Positions 8,766 to 17,247 of a stretch of 64,000 bases of DNA are shown one piece after another. The position numbers and the translations under genes are program-made. The notes beneath the pieces are model-generated. The model was not told the DNA's origin and did no database searches. It saw only the letters and a program-made list of their open reading frames with translations. Each line of letters opens with the position of its first letter. Position 1 is the first letter of the stretch. The stretch is from CAVPMN01 sp963706425 (GTDB taxonomy: Bacteria; Actinomycetota; Acidimicrobiia; Acidimicrobiales; Acidimicrobilacustridaceae): assembly GCA_963706425.1 (NCBI GenBank), contig CAVPMN010000020.1, forward strand, positions 2,108,001 through 2,172,000. Direction: 5' to 3'.

Positions 8766-10037
8766 ATGGATTCGGACGACCCGAACCCGACACAGCCCGA
8801 GGCGGGGCCCCAAACCGAACCAGAGCCACCGATCGCCGACGTGCGGGCCGGCCTGCGCGACTTCGCCACGGAGTTCGTGCTGCTGCTGACCCCTGACGGC
8901 CAGCTGATCGCCTCTTCCGACGAGTCGACCCTTGGCTACCGAGACGCCCAGGGCGGTCGCCACATCGGCGAGTTCCTCCATCCCGACGATCTCCCCGGCG
9001 TGTTCGAGGCGATCCAGCAGGCTCGCACCGAGGACAGCTACGGCCGTTCGTGGCGCGCCCGCGCCAAGCGCGCCGACGGCACCTGGGGGGTGTTCGAGGG
9101 CACGCTCGTCGATGCCCGTCAGCATCCCGAGCTGCACGGTTCGGTGCTGCGCGTGCGCGAAGTGGGCGAAGACGAACTGCACGAGGGCCCGGACGACTCG
9201 GCCGCCCGCTTTCAGTCGCTGGCCGAAGCCCTGCCGCTCGGCATCCTCTCCGCTGATGCGCGGGGCTGGGTGGTGTTCTGCAACGAGAGCGTGCAGCAGA
9301 TCTTCAACCTGCCCGGCGACGAGCTGCTGGGTCGGGGCTGGGAACGCGCCATCCATCGTGAGGATCGCCTCGAGGTGGTGGCGTCGGCTGGCCAGGTCGT
9401 GAGCCTCGGCACCCCCCAGCAGGTCATCTTCCGAGTCGAGAGCGGTGGGTCGCACCGGTGGGCGCACGCCAAGTTCGTGCCGCTCGGCGGCGTCGGCGGT
9501 CAGACCGGGTGGATCGCGACGGTCGACGACATCACCGACCGGCGCCAGGCGGAGTCGCAGCTGGCCCACCAGGCCACCCATGATCCGCTGACGTCGTTGC
9601 CCAACCGGATGTTGCTGCACGATCGTCTGCGCCAGGCGTGCGCGCGCCTGCGCCGCACGTCGCAATCGGTGACGGTGCTCTTCATCGACCTCGACGGCTT
9701 CAAGGCGGTCAACGACCGCTTCGGGCATCGCACGGGCGACCAGGTGCTGATCGAGGTGGGTGGGCGCATCCGTCAGGTCGTGCGCGCCGCCGACACCGTG
9801 GCGCGGGTGGCGGGCGATGAGTTCGTGGTGGTGTGCGAGTCGATCGCCGCCCCCGATCTGGACGAACTCGTGCAGCGGGTGCGCGAGGCCGTGTCAGTGC
9901 CCCTCATCGTCGACGGCACCAGCATTGGGGTGGGCGCCAGCATCGGCGTGGCCACCACCCACGACCCCGAGATCGACGTGGAGGAGCTGCTGGCCGTGGC
10001 CGACCAGCAGATGTACCGCCAGAAGCGGGCCCGCTAG
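8766..10037 (+). CDS. Double PAS - GGDEF diguanylate cyclase
   Basis: 423 residues: two PAS-type sensory domains (about 30-135 and 145-265, the second followed by the PAC segment GWIATVDDITDRR), then a GGDEF domain (about 270-423). The signature is AGDEF (349-353), a tolerated variant, with an intact RxxD inhibitory site (RAAD, 340-343). No EAL domain. GGAGG about 7 nt before the ATG supports the start. Cytoplasmic, as no membrane segments are seen. Second c-di-GMP synthase in the first 10 kb. Confidence 0.88.
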   Translation: MDSDDPNPTQPEAGPQTEPEPPIADVRAGLRDFATEFVLLLTPDGQLIASSDESTLGYRDAQGGRHIGEFLHPDDLPGVFEAIQQARTEDSYGRSWRARAKRADGTWGVFEGTLVDARQHPELHGSVLRVREVGEDELHEGPDDSAARFQSLAEALPLGILSADARGWVVFCNESVQQIFNLPGDELLGRGWERAIHREDRLEVVASAGQVVSLGTPQQVIFRVESGGSHRWAHAKFVPLGGVGGQTGWIATVDDITDRRQAESQLAHQATHDPLTSLPNRMLLHDRLRQACARLRRTSQSVTVLFIDLDGFKAVNDRFGHRTGDQVLIEVGGRIRQVVRAADTVARVAGDEFVVVCESIAAPDLDELVQRVREAVSVPLIVDGTSIGVGASIGVATTHDPEIDVEELLAVADQQMYRQKRAR

Positions 10038-10050
10038 GACGGACGGTGCG

Positions 10051-10362
10051 TCAGCGGCCGACCTGGAACAGCTGGCCGCAGTTGAGGCAGCTGTAGTGGT
10101 CGACGCCGCCCACGATGTCTTCCATGTCGAGGCGTGGATCGGGGGTGCCACACGTGGGGCAGACGTCGGACCGCCACGCCACCTTCAGCGCCTTGCTGAA
10201 ACGGCGCTCCTCGGCCGGCCGCAAGTCGATGACGGGCGCCAGCTTGGTGAGGTCGATGGAGGCGTCGGGGTCGTCGGGACCGACGAGGGTGTCGTCGGGA
10301 GGCAGGCCCGCGGCTCGACGGCGGGCCTCTGCCGCCGCGGCCAGCCGTTCCTGCAACGTCAT
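10051..10362 (-). CDS. Small zinc-ribbon protein of unknown function
   Basis: 103 residues. The N-terminal half is Ala/Arg-rich and helical; the C-terminal half has CPTC and CLNC pairs 25 residues apart, a typical zinc-ribbon. The function is not recognised. It converges on the diguanylate cyclase, leaving a 13-bp gap. The TACACT box 7 nt upstream supports ATG 10362. Confidence 0.75.
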   Translation of the reverse strand: MTLQERLAAAAEARRRAAGLPPDDTLVGPDDPDASIDLTKLAPVIDLRPAEERRFSKALKVAWRSDVCPTCGTPDPRLDMEDIVGGVDHYSCLNCGQLFQVGR

Positions 10363-10368
10363 GCCGGC

Positions 10369-10374
10369 AGTGTA
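10369..10374 (-). promoter_or_regulatory. -10-like box TACACT (minus strand)
   Basis: On the minus strand TACACT ends 7 nt before ATG 10362, matching a leaderless promoter. Confidence 0.5.
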
Positions 10375-10382
10375 CCGACACG

Positions 10383-10398
10383 TAGGCCGTTCGGCCTA
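10383..10398. promoter_or_regulatory. Inverted repeat between divergent genes
   Basis: TAGGCCG and CGGCCTA flank TT (7-bp perfect arms) between the divergent zinc-ribbon gene and the sulfatase-like gene; operator candidate. Confidence 0.3.
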
Positions 10399-10455
10399 TC
10401 CCCCAATCGGGTCATTCGACCGGCTATGCGGCTTGGGGGGTCGGGGGCGGCCTCG

Positions 10456-10461
10456 TAGGCT
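10456..10461 (+). promoter_or_regulatory. -10-like box TAGGCT
   Basis: Ends 7 nt before ATG 10468; leaderless layout. Confidence 0.5.
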
Positions 10462-10467
10462 CGGCCG

Positions 10468-11751
10468 ATGGCCGACCTGCTGGACCTCTCCGCCCGGGTG
10501 ATCGACGAAGGCGCCGACGTCGACGTCGGCGTGGTCAACCGAATCACGCTCGAGTTGGCCGAGCTGGGCGACGGCGTGGCCATGGTCGAGTCGTTCTCGC
10601 ACGTGGTGGCCTTCGACAGCGGCGACGGCCTCGTCCTGTTCGACGCGTCGCTGGCCCAGCTCGCCGGCACGGTGCTCGGCGCGCTGCGCGGGTGGTCGAC
10701 TGCGCCGGTGCACACGCTCGTCTACACCCACGGCCACGTCGACCACGTGGGTGGGGCGGCCGCCATCCTGGCCGAGGCCCGCGAACGCGACGATCGTCGT
10801 CCCGACGTGGTGGCTCACGAGGCGGTGCCCACGCGCTTTCGACGGTACGACCTCACCAACGGCTACAACGCGGTGATCAACCAGCGGCAGTTCCGCAACG
10901 CGGGAATGATGGGCGATCTCGAGGGCCGCCCGCAGTTCATGTCGCGTTGGGTCGAGCCGTCGTTGACCTACCGCGATCGCATCGACCTGCGGGTCGGCGA
11001 CCTCGACATCGAGCTGCATCACGGTCGGGGGGAGACCGACGACCACACCTGGGCCTGGTTGCCGAAGCATCGGGCCGCCTGCGTGGGCGACTTCATCATC
11101 TGGGCCTTCCCCAACGCGGGCAACCCCCAGAAGGTGCAGCGCTATCCGCTCGAGTGGGCACGGGTGCTGCGTCAGATCGAGGCCAAGCGCCCGGCGCTGC
11201 TGCTGCCGGCGCATGGCCTGCCCATCGCCGGCGAAGAACGTGTGGCCCGGGTGCTCGACGACACGGCGAGCGCGCTCGAGTCGCTGGTCGAGCAGACGCT
11301 CACCCTCATGAACGAGGGCGCCACGCTCGACACGATCGTGCACGCTGTGCGCGTGCCCGACGAGCTGCTCGGTCGTCCCTACCTCCGCCCCACCTACGAC
11401 GACCCCGAGTTCGTGGTGCGCAACGTGTGGCGACTCTATGGCGGTTGGTACGACGGCAACCCGGCCCGGCTCAAGCCGACCCCCGACGACGTGCTCGCCC
11501 GAGAGCTCGCCGCGCTCGCCGGAGGCACCACCGCCCTGGTGGCGCGCGCCCGTGCCCTGGCCACCGATGGCGACCTGGCCACGGCCTGTCATCTCGTCGA
11601 GCTGGCCGTGCAGGCCGACGACGACGATCGCGAAGCCCACCAGGCCCGGGCCGACATCTACAAGCGCCGCCGCAAGGTCGAGACGTCGCTCATGGCCAAG
11701 GGCATCTTCGGCGCGGCCTCGCGGGAGTCGAGCGAGAAGCTCGGCGAGTGA
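10468..11751 (+). CDS. Alkyl sulfatase-like MBL-fold hydrolase
   Basis: 427 residues. The N-terminal metallo-beta-lactamase domain (about 25-270) has THGHVDH and further ligands in GRGETDDHTW and VGDFI. After it comes a helical region (about 280-400) like the dimerisation domain of SDS-type alkyl sulfatases (SdsA1/BDS1 family), with the LRPTYDDPEFVVRNVWRLYGGW segment typical of that group. No signal peptide is seen, so it is probably cytoplasmic. It likely hydrolyses sulfate esters, but the substrate is open. The 3' end overlaps the next gene by 4 bp (GTGA). Confidence 0.82.
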   Translation: MADLLDLSARVIDEGADVDVGVVNRITLELAELGDGVAMVESFSHVVAFDSGDGLVLFDASLAQLAGTVLGALRGWSTAPVHTLVYTHGHVDHVGGAAAILAEARERDDRRPDVVAHEAVPTRFRRYDLTNGYNAVINQRQFRNAGMMGDLEGRPQFMSRWVEPSLTYRDRIDLRVGDLDIELHHGRGETDDHTWAWLPKHRAACVGDFIIWAFPNAGNPQKVQRYPLEWARVLRQIEAKRPALLLPAHGLPIAGEERVARVLDDTASALESLVEQTLTLMNEGATLDTIVHAVRVPDELLGRPYLRPTYDDPEFVVRNVWRLYGGWYDGNPARLKPTPDDVLARELAALAGGTTALVARARALATDGDLATACHLVELAVQADDDDREAHQARADIYKRRRKVETSLMAKGIFGAASRESSEKLGE

Positions 11752-12968
11752 TCGGTCGCCGCTGGCCGGCGCGCGCCGGCGTGCTCGTGGCGCTGGCGCT
11801 GGTGGCGCTCACACTGCTGGCCGTCGCCTGCGGGCGGCTCGACAACGACACCACCAGCACGACCCTGGCCCCGTCGGTCGAACCGGTGCCGGTCGACTAC
11901 AGCGGCCCGGGCCCCTACCCGATCGGGCTGACGATGATCACCACCGCGGACGCGCCGGCGATGGTGTGGTATCCCGCAGCGTCGGCCGACGACGAGGCTC
12001 CGGCAGCGAGCGTCGACGGCTACGACCTCGCGGACGTGCTGCCGGCAGAGGTGGCGGCGGCCGTGCCGGCGGGGCTGGTGCCGCCGGTCGAGACCAGTGG
12101 CCTCCTCGACGCGCCGCTGTCAGCCGATGGCCCGTTCCCAGTCGTGCTCTACAGCCACGACGTGGCGGGCTTCTCGCGCAACGCGTCCCACCAAGCCGAG
12201 CATCTGGCGTCGTGGGGGTTCGTGGTGGCCGCTCCTCAACACGCCGACCGCGATCTGTTGGCGGCGCTCTTCGGCACGGTCGGGGAGATGGAGCCCGCGG
12301 CCGATGTGCGCGAGCTGCGTGCCACCCTCGGCCGGCTGGCGCAGGAGAACGCCCGCTCCGACGGCGTGCTGCGCAACGGGCTCGACCTCGATCGGGTGGG
12401 CGCCATCGGTCACGGTGCGGGTGGGCGAGCGGTGGCGTTGCTGGCCAACGATCCGGACGTCGATGTGTGGATCGGGCAGGCGACCACCGCTCCCCTCGAT
12501 CCGCTGGCCCCGCTCGAGCAACTGGTGGCCCCACCGCTCGGCGAGCGCCTGGCAGGCGCGACACCCCCGAACAAGCCATCGATGCTGCTTGCCGCGGCCG
12601 ACGACCGCGTGGTGACCCTCGACGACGTGCAGGTGCTGTTCGAGTGGCTGCCCTCGCCGAAACGCCTCGCGGTGCTGGCCGGCACCGGCCATCAGGTCTT
12701 CACCGATCTCTGCGAGCCGTTGTCGGGGCGAGCCGGACTGGCTGCGGTGGTCGAAGCCGCGCCCGAGCTCTCCGACCTGGCCACGCGGCTCGACGACGGG
12801 TGCCTCGTCCCCTCGCCGGCGATCGGCACCGCCGCGGAGGTGATCGATCATCTCGACACGGCCATGCTGCGTTGGGCGCTCGGTCTCGACGCCACCGAGG
12901 TGTCGCTCGATCCGGCCTATGTCGAGGGCCTCTTCCCGGGAGCGCTCGGCAGCTACGTGGTGGAGTGA
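11748..12968 (+). CDS. Lipoprotein of the alpha/beta-hydrolase fold, catalytic Ser missing
   Basis: 406 residues from GTG 11748, translationally coupled to the sulfatase-like gene. An N-terminal signal sequence ends in a lipobox (LLAVAC), so the protein is probably a membrane-anchored lipoprotein. The rest resembles PAF-acetylhydrolase/chlorophyllase-type hydrolases and the gene at 51787. The nucleophile elbow reads GHGAGG, with Gly223 where the paralogue has Ser (GHSAGG), so this copy is probably not a serine hydrolase. A C-terminal His candidate (GTGHQVF) remains. Confidence 0.8.
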   Translation: MIGRRWPARAGVLVALALVALTLLAVACGRLDNDTTSTTLAPSVEPVPVDYSGPGPYPIGLTMITTADAPAMVWYPAASADDEAPAASVDGYDLADVLPAEVAAAVPAGLVPPVETSGLLDAPLSADGPFPVVLYSHDVAGFSRNASHQAEHLASWGFVVAAPQHADRDLLAALFGTVGEMEPAADVRELRATLGRLAQENARSDGVLRNGLDLDRVGAIGHGAGGRAVALLANDPDVDVWIGQATTAPLDPLAPLEQLVAPPLGERLAGATPPNKPSMLLAAADDRVVTLDDVQVLFEWLPSPKRLAVLAGTGHQVFTDLCEPLSGRAGLAAVVEAAPELSDLATRLDDGCLVPSPAIGTAAEVIDHLDTAMLRWALGLDATEVSLDPAYVEGLFPGALGSYVVE

Positions 12969-13174
12969 GGCCCGACACCCTCGGCCGCGACGGCGGCCCG
13001 ATCGAGCGGCATGCCCGCCAAGCCCACCAGGTAGCAGGCGATGGGCGCGGAGGTGCGCTCCGACGCGTGGGCCGCGGTGCCGGCCAGGTCGAGCAGGGCC
13101 TCGACCGTCTGCTCGTCGGGCGCCGCCACCCCGAGCTCGGCCGCGAACGCTTCGATCCATTCGGAACGGTTCAT
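12953..13174 (-). CDS. DUF6457-like small protein
   Basis: 73 residues, acidic and helical, with the segment LLDLAGTAAHASERTSAPIA that I associate with DUF6457, a small actinobacterial domain often found beside or fused to molybdenum-cofactor proteins such as MobA. A molybdopterin enzyme is encoded at 39106 but no other cofactor gene is seen. It overlaps the 3' end of the lipoprotein gene by 16 bp on the opposite strand. Confidence 0.7.
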   Translation of the reverse strand: MNRSEWIEAFAAELGVAAPDEQTVEALLDLAGTAAHASERTSAPIACYLVGLAGMPLDRAAVAAEGVGPHSTT

Positions 13175-13200
13175 GGTGGCGTTCTACCGTTCTGGTCGCG

Positions 13201-13226
13201 GAACTGCACGCCATGGCGTGCAGTTC
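13201..13226. terminator. 26-bp perfect palindrome, terminator-like
   Basis: Arms GAACTGCACGCCA and TGGCGTGCAGTTC abut with no spacer. It lies between two minus-strand genes (SDR ends at 13279, DUF6457 starts at 13174). It could form a cruciform or hairpin or bind a regulator; terminator is one reading. Confidence 0.4.
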
Positions 13227-13278
13227 GCCTGCCGGAAGCGGGGGGGTGCCGGGAGGGAGAGGTGGTGGGGAAGCGGGC

Positions 13279-14073
13279 TCAGCCCGTGGTGGTGCCGCCG
13301 TCGATCGACAGCACCGCGCCGTTCACGTAGTAGGCCTCGTCGCTGCCGACGTAGGCCACCATCGCGGCCACCGACTCGGGCTCTTGCATGTCGCGCGTGA
13401 GGAACGATCGTGAGACCAGCGACATGCTCGCGCCGTCGGGTGGCGTGAACCCGCCGAGGATGTTGGTGTTGACGCCACCGGGGCACACGGCGTTCACCCG
13501 CAGGCCGGTGCGCCCGTATTCGATGGCCATGGCGCGCGTGATGCCGACGAGCGCGTGCTTCGACGCGCAGTACGCGGTGCAGTAGGCCTGCCCGATGAGT
13601 CCGGCGGTTGACGCCAGGTTGACGATGTTGCCCGTGGTCTCGAGCAGGTGGGGCAGGGCCGCCTGGCTGAGGTAGAGCGGCCCGGCGGCGTTCACCGCGA
13701 AGAAGGCATTGATGCGCTCGGGTGTTTCGTCGGCGGTGTGGGCCGATCCGCCGATGCCGGCGATGTTGCACAACACGTCGAGGCGGCCGAACGAGTCGAC
13801 CACCTGGGTGACGAGCGCTTGGCACGCGGCCACGTCGGTGACGTCGATGGCGCTCGCCTGAGAGGCGCCGCCGTGGTCGGCGATGACCTTGGCGGTGTCG
13901 GCCGCGCCCTCGCCGTTGATGTCGGCGCACCACACCGACGCCCCTTCAGCACCGAGCCGCAGGGCGGTGGCCCGGCCGATGCCCGAGGCCGCGCCGGTGA
14001 CCAACGCGACCTTGTCGCGAAAGCGATGGGGCAGGTCGGGATCGGTGAACGGATCGGCAACGGGGTGCGGCAC
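13279..14073 (-). CDS. SDR-family NAD(P)-dependent oxidoreductase
   Basis: 264 residues of the classical short-chain dehydrogenase type: cofactor motif TGAASGIG near residue 26, NIAG (substituting for NNAG), active-site Ser in NLASTAGL and the catalytic YCASK. Oxidises or reduces an alcohol/keto substrate that cannot be inferred; the divergent neighbour is an acyl-CoA dehydrogenase, compatible with lipid or steroid degradation. An AGGGAG sequence upstream serves as ribosome binding site. Confidence 0.9.
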   Translation of the reverse strand: MPHPVADPFTDPDLPHRFRDKVALVTGAASGIGRATALRLGAEGASVWCADINGEGAADTAKVIADHGGASQASAIDVTDVAACQALVTQVVDSFGRLDVLCNIAGIGGSAHTADETPERINAFFAVNAAGPLYLSQAALPHLLETTGNIVNLASTAGLIGQAYCTAYCASKHALVGITRAMAIEYGRTGLRVNAVCPGGVNTNILGGFTPPDGASMSLVSRSFLTRDMQEPESVAAMVAYVGSDEAYYVNGAVLSIDGGTTTG

Positions 14074-14151
14074 GGGGTGCTCCCTGGGTGGTGGAACTGG
14101 AACAGGTTCTCATTCTGTCGGAGGGCTGGGTCGCGCACCACTAGGGCGTCG

Positions 14152-14157
14152 TAGTCT
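14152..14157 (+). promoter_or_regulatory. -10-like box TAGTCT
   Basis: Ends 7 nt before ATG 14164; leaderless layout. Confidence 0.5.
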
Positions 14158-14163
14158 CCGGCC

Positions 14164-15357
14164 ATGACCGCCATCGACACCCGAGCCGACGACCCGAACG
14201 CGGCGATCCGCGCCGAGCTGCTCGACGTGGTGCGCCGCTTCACCGCCAACGAGATCATCCCGGCGGCGGCCGCGTGCGAGCACGACGACATCTATCCAGA
14301 GGCGCTGGTCGAGCAGATGAAGGAGCTGGGGCTCTTCGGCATCACCGTGCCCGAGGAGTACGGCGGTCTCGGCCTCGACATCGTCACCTACGTGCACATC
14401 GTCGAGGAGCTCTCCTACGGGTGGATGAGCGTGAGCGGCTTCCTCAACACCCACTTCATGGCGTGCTTCCTCATCAAGACGTTCGGCACCGACGAGCAGA
14501 AGCAACGCTTCCTGCCTCGGCTGGCCACCGGAGAGATCCGGGCCGCCTACTCGCTCTCCGAGCCCGACGCCGGCAGCGACGTGGCCTCCATCCGCACGCA
14601 CGCCACGCGCGACGGCGACGAGTACAACGTCAACGGCACCAAGATGTGGCTCACCAACGGTCGCCAGGCGGGGCTGGTGGTCACCCTGGTGAAGACCGCC
14701 GACACCGATCCGCCGCACCGGGGCATGAGCGTGCTGCTCGTCGAGAAGGAGCCGGGTGACCGGTTCGAGGGCATCACCGTGGGCCCCAACATCCACAAGC
14801 TCGGCTATCGCGGCGTCGAGACCATCGAGCTCACGTTCAGCGATCACAAGGTGCCGGCCGAGAACCTGCTCGGTGCCGAGGAGGGAGCCGGATTCAGCCA
14901 GATGATGGCGGCCGTCGAGCTCGGCCGGATCAACATCTCGGCGCGGGCCGTGGGCGTGGCCCGCCGGGCGTTCGAGGAGTCGATCCGCTACGCGCAGGAG
15001 CGCCAGACCTTCGGTCGCCCCATCGCGCAACACCAGGCCATCCAGTTCAAGCTCGCTGAGATGGGCACCAAGCTGCAGGCCGCCCGTCTCATGAGCCTCG
15101 ACGCCGCGCAACGCAAGCAGGCCGGCGAGCGGGCCGACCTCCAGGCCGGCATGGCCAAGTACTTCTGCTCGGAGATGTGCTGGGAGATCTGCCAGGAGGC
15201 GCTACGCATCCACGGCGGCAACGGCTACGCCGCCGAGTACCCGATCGAGCGGCTCTACCGGGACGCGCCGCTGATGATCGTGGGCGAGGGCACCAACGAG
15301 ATCCAGAAGATGGTGATCGGGCGGCGCCTCCTCGAGGACTACGCCGTCGAGCACTGA
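14164..15357 (+). CDS. Acyl-CoA dehydrogenase
   Basis: 397 residues, full length for the family. It has the N-terminal helical domain (VPEEYGGLG), the beta domain with the FAD-contact motif YSLSEPDAGSD and WLTNG, and the C-terminal domain with RQTFGRPIAQHQ and IHGGNGY. The catalytic Glu is in GEGTNEIQ near the C-terminus. It oxidises an acyl-CoA to the 2-enoyl-CoA, passing electrons to ETF; chain specificity is unknown. A hairpin after the stop suggests it ends its transcript. Confidence 0.93.
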   Translation: MTAIDTRADDPNAAIRAELLDVVRRFTANEIIPAAAACEHDDIYPEALVEQMKELGLFGITVPEEYGGLGLDIVTYVHIVEELSYGWMSVSGFLNTHFMACFLIKTFGTDEQKQRFLPRLATGEIRAAYSLSEPDAGSDVASIRTHATRDGDEYNVNGTKMWLTNGRQAGLVVTLVKTADTDPPHRGMSVLLVEKEPGDRFEGITVGPNIHKLGYRGVETIELTFSDHKVPAENLLGAEEGAGFSQMMAAVELGRINISARAVGVARRAFEESIRYAQERQTFGRPIAQHQAIQFKLAEMGTKLQAARLMSLDAAQRKQAGERADLQAGMAKYFCSEMCWEICQEALRIHGGNGYAAEYPIERLYRDAPLMIVGEGTNEIQKMVIGRRLLEDYAVEH

Positions 15358-15360
15358 GGG

Positions 15361-15376
15361 CCGCGCGTAAGCGCGG
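15361..15376 (+). terminator. Hairpin after acyl-CoA dehydrogenase
   Basis: CCGCGC and GCGCGG pair around a GTAA loop 4 nt after the stop codon; GC-rich, no T-tract. Confidence 0.45.
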
Positions 15377-15440
15377 GGCGTCTCAGCGGTCAGGAGGGGT
15401 GAACGGGCCGGACGGGCCTGCCCGGAACCTCGAGGCGGAG

Positions 15441-17132
15441 ATGCGTCACAATGGACCCAGCCCTATGGACGACGTGCCACCAGGCGCTCCTGCTGACGAC
15501 CTCGCCGCCAGCCGGGCCCGCGATGCGCAGTGGGTCGAGGCGGCTCTTGCTGGCGACCAGCAGGCCTTCGGCCGCCTCTACGACGCCTGGTTCGACCGGG
15601 TGTTCAACCTGGCGCGAGGCGTGGTGCGCGACGACGAGGTGGCCGCCGAGGTGGCCCAGGACGCGTTCCTCTCGGCGTGGAAGAACCTGGCGACCCTCGA
15701 GAACACCGATGCGTTCGGCGGTTGGTTGCTGCGCATCGCCCGCAACGCGTCGTTCAACCGCCAGAAGAAGGAGGCCCGTAGCCGGCCGGTCGACGACGAG
15801 GGGATGTCGATGATCGAGCAGGTGGGCTCGTCACCGGTCTCGGCCCCCAGCGGGTTCGGTGTCGAGGACCGCCTGAGCCGACTCGACGACCCCGAACAGT
15901 TCGTGGCCGACGCCGAGATGGTGGCGCTGGTGCGCGAGTCGGCGGCCACGCTCGGCGAGCGCGACGCCGAAGTGCTCGACCTGCAGCTGCGCTACGGCAT
16001 GAGCCCCGCCGAGATCGGCGAGGTCATCGGCGTCAACCGCAACGCCGCCAACCAGCTCTGCCATCGCATCCGCAAGCGCTTCGCCACCGCCGTGCAGGCG
16101 AGGGTGCTGTGGAACGGATCGAGGCCCGCGTGCGACCAACTCGACGCGCTGCTCACCTCGGCGGGTGTCACTCGGTTCGATGCCGAAGCGGTGCGCCTGG
16201 CCGACAAGCACGCGCCCGACTGCGAGCAGTGCTCCGAGCGGCGAGAGCTGCGTCTGCAGCCTGCCGCGATGTTCGCGTCGGTGCCGCTGCTCGCCGCGCC
16301 GGTGCTGCTGAAGGCCAAGACCGCCGCCGCACTCGAGGGGGCCGGCGTGCCGATGGGTGGCTCGGCCCACGCAGCGACAGCGGGCGGGGCCCACGTGGCC
16401 ATCTCGCTCGGCGACGGCCGCACGATCGAAGAGGCTCCCGCGGACGACGACGCACCCGGTGACCTGAGCGCCGGACCGCACCCGGTGCGTCGAGCGCTGG
16501 TGATGGGCGGTGTCGCCCTCGTGCTGGTGCTGCTGGCGGTGGGTGTGCTGCTGGCCGAGCGCCCCGACGAGGGCCTGGTCGACGGCGAGGTCGCCACCGC
16601 GGCGGGCCAGTCGACCTCGACCAGCAGGGCCACGTCGACCACCCAGACCCCCACGTCGCAGGCCGCCGAGTCGGACGACACCGTGCCCGACTCCCTGCTG
16701 CCCCCCGGCGAGTCGACGACCGTCCCCCCGACGATCGTCGACCCGGGCGCCCTCACGCCCGACCCGCAGCCCCCGGCCCCCAATCCCGTCAACCCCATCC
16801 CGCCCCCAGCCACCACGCCGTTGAGCGTCAGCTTCGTGGTGTCCGATCCCGCTCCAGGGAACGGCTGGATCATGATCGACCCGGGCGCGCCGACGCTCGA
16901 ATGGTCCGTGTCTGGCGGAGGCGCAGCTTCGGTGCGGCTCCGTCCCCCGTCGGTCGACGCCCAACCGGGCTGGGGGTCAGCGACGGCGCTTGCAGGGTCG
17001 ATCGTCGTGTGCCCGGGTCTGAACAGCGGGTCGTCCTGCAGCGCGGCTGCCGGCGTCCATCGCTACTTCCTTGACGTCCTCGACGGCCAAGGCAGAGTCA
17101 TCGCCATCCGGAGCCTGACGCTGACGATCTGA
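15441..17132 (+). CDS. ECF sigma factor fused to anti-sigma-like, membrane-spanning tail
   Basis: 563 residues from ATG 15441 (ATG 15465 is an alternative). Sigma region 2 is at about 35-110 (LYDAWFDRVFNLARGVV, AFLSAWKNL) and region 4 at about 160-220 (LQLRYGMSPAEIGEVIGV). After it comes H257-x3-C261-x2-C264, the zinc motif of ZAS anti-sigma factors, then one transmembrane helix at about 352-371. A Thr/Pro-rich linker and a C-terminal domain of about 110 residues with two Cys are probably outside the membrane. Typical ECF factors have 180-220 residues, so the tail probably tethers and regulates the sigma part. Confidence 0.87.
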   Translation: MRHNGPSPMDDVPPGAPADDLAASRARDAQWVEAALAGDQQAFGRLYDAWFDRVFNLARGVVRDDEVAAEVAQDAFLSAWKNLATLENTDAFGGWLLRIARNASFNRQKKEARSRPVDDEGMSMIEQVGSSPVSAPSGFGVEDRLSRLDDPEQFVADAEMVALVRESAATLGERDAEVLDLQLRYGMSPAEIGEVIGVNRNAANQLCHRIRKRFATAVQARVLWNGSRPACDQLDALLTSAGVTRFDAEAVRLADKHAPDCEQCSERRELRLQPAAMFASVPLLAAPVLLKAKTAAALEGAGVPMGGSAHAATAGGAHVAISLGDGRTIEEAPADDDAPGDLSAGPHPVRRALVMGGVALVLVLLAVGVLLAERPDEGLVDGEVATAAGQSTSTSRATSTTQTPTSQAAESDDTVPDSLLPPGESTTVPPTIVDPGALTPDPQPPAPNPVNPIPPPATTPLSVSFVVSDPAPGNGWIMIDPGAPTLEWSVSGGGAASVRLRPPSVDAQPGWGSATALAGSIVVCPGLNSGSSCSAAAGVHRYFLDVLDGQGRVIAIRSLTLTI

Positions 17133-17145
17133 CCCCCGCCTAGCG

Positions 17146-17192
17146 AAATTGGTGCGTGAAACAACCCATACGGTTGTTTCACGCACCGATTT
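17146..17192. repeat. Hairpin repeat element, copy 1 (intergenic)
   Basis: 21-bp arms (17146-17166 and 17172-17192) with one G:U-type mismatch and a 5-nt loop. Core arm AAATTGGTGCGTGAAAC is shared with copies at 21727 and 32727. It lies 13 bp after the sigma gene stop and could serve as its terminator. Confidence 0.85.
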
Positions 17193-17194
17193 GG

Positions 17195-17233
17195 GAGAGG
17201 TTCGGAGAGGTTCGAGAGGTTGGGGAGGTTGTG
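17195..17233 (+). repeat. Short tandem repeats of GAGAGGTTCG type
   Basis: Three to four degenerate copies of a 9-10 bp unit (GGAGAGGTTC) immediately after hairpin copy 1 and just ahead of the nitrilase start. Confidence 0.6.
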
Positions 17234-17247
17234 GACGTGAGCAGGCG

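Noticed and set aside
15358..15440. Possible riboswitch ahead of the sigma factor gene
   Set aside because: The 83-bp gap shows only a terminator-like hairpin and no conserved aptamer motif.
17149..17247. N-terminal extension of the nitrilase reaching into hairpin copy 1
   Set aside because: The added residues come from the repeat and tandem sequence; ATG 17248/17251 precedes the conserved start.
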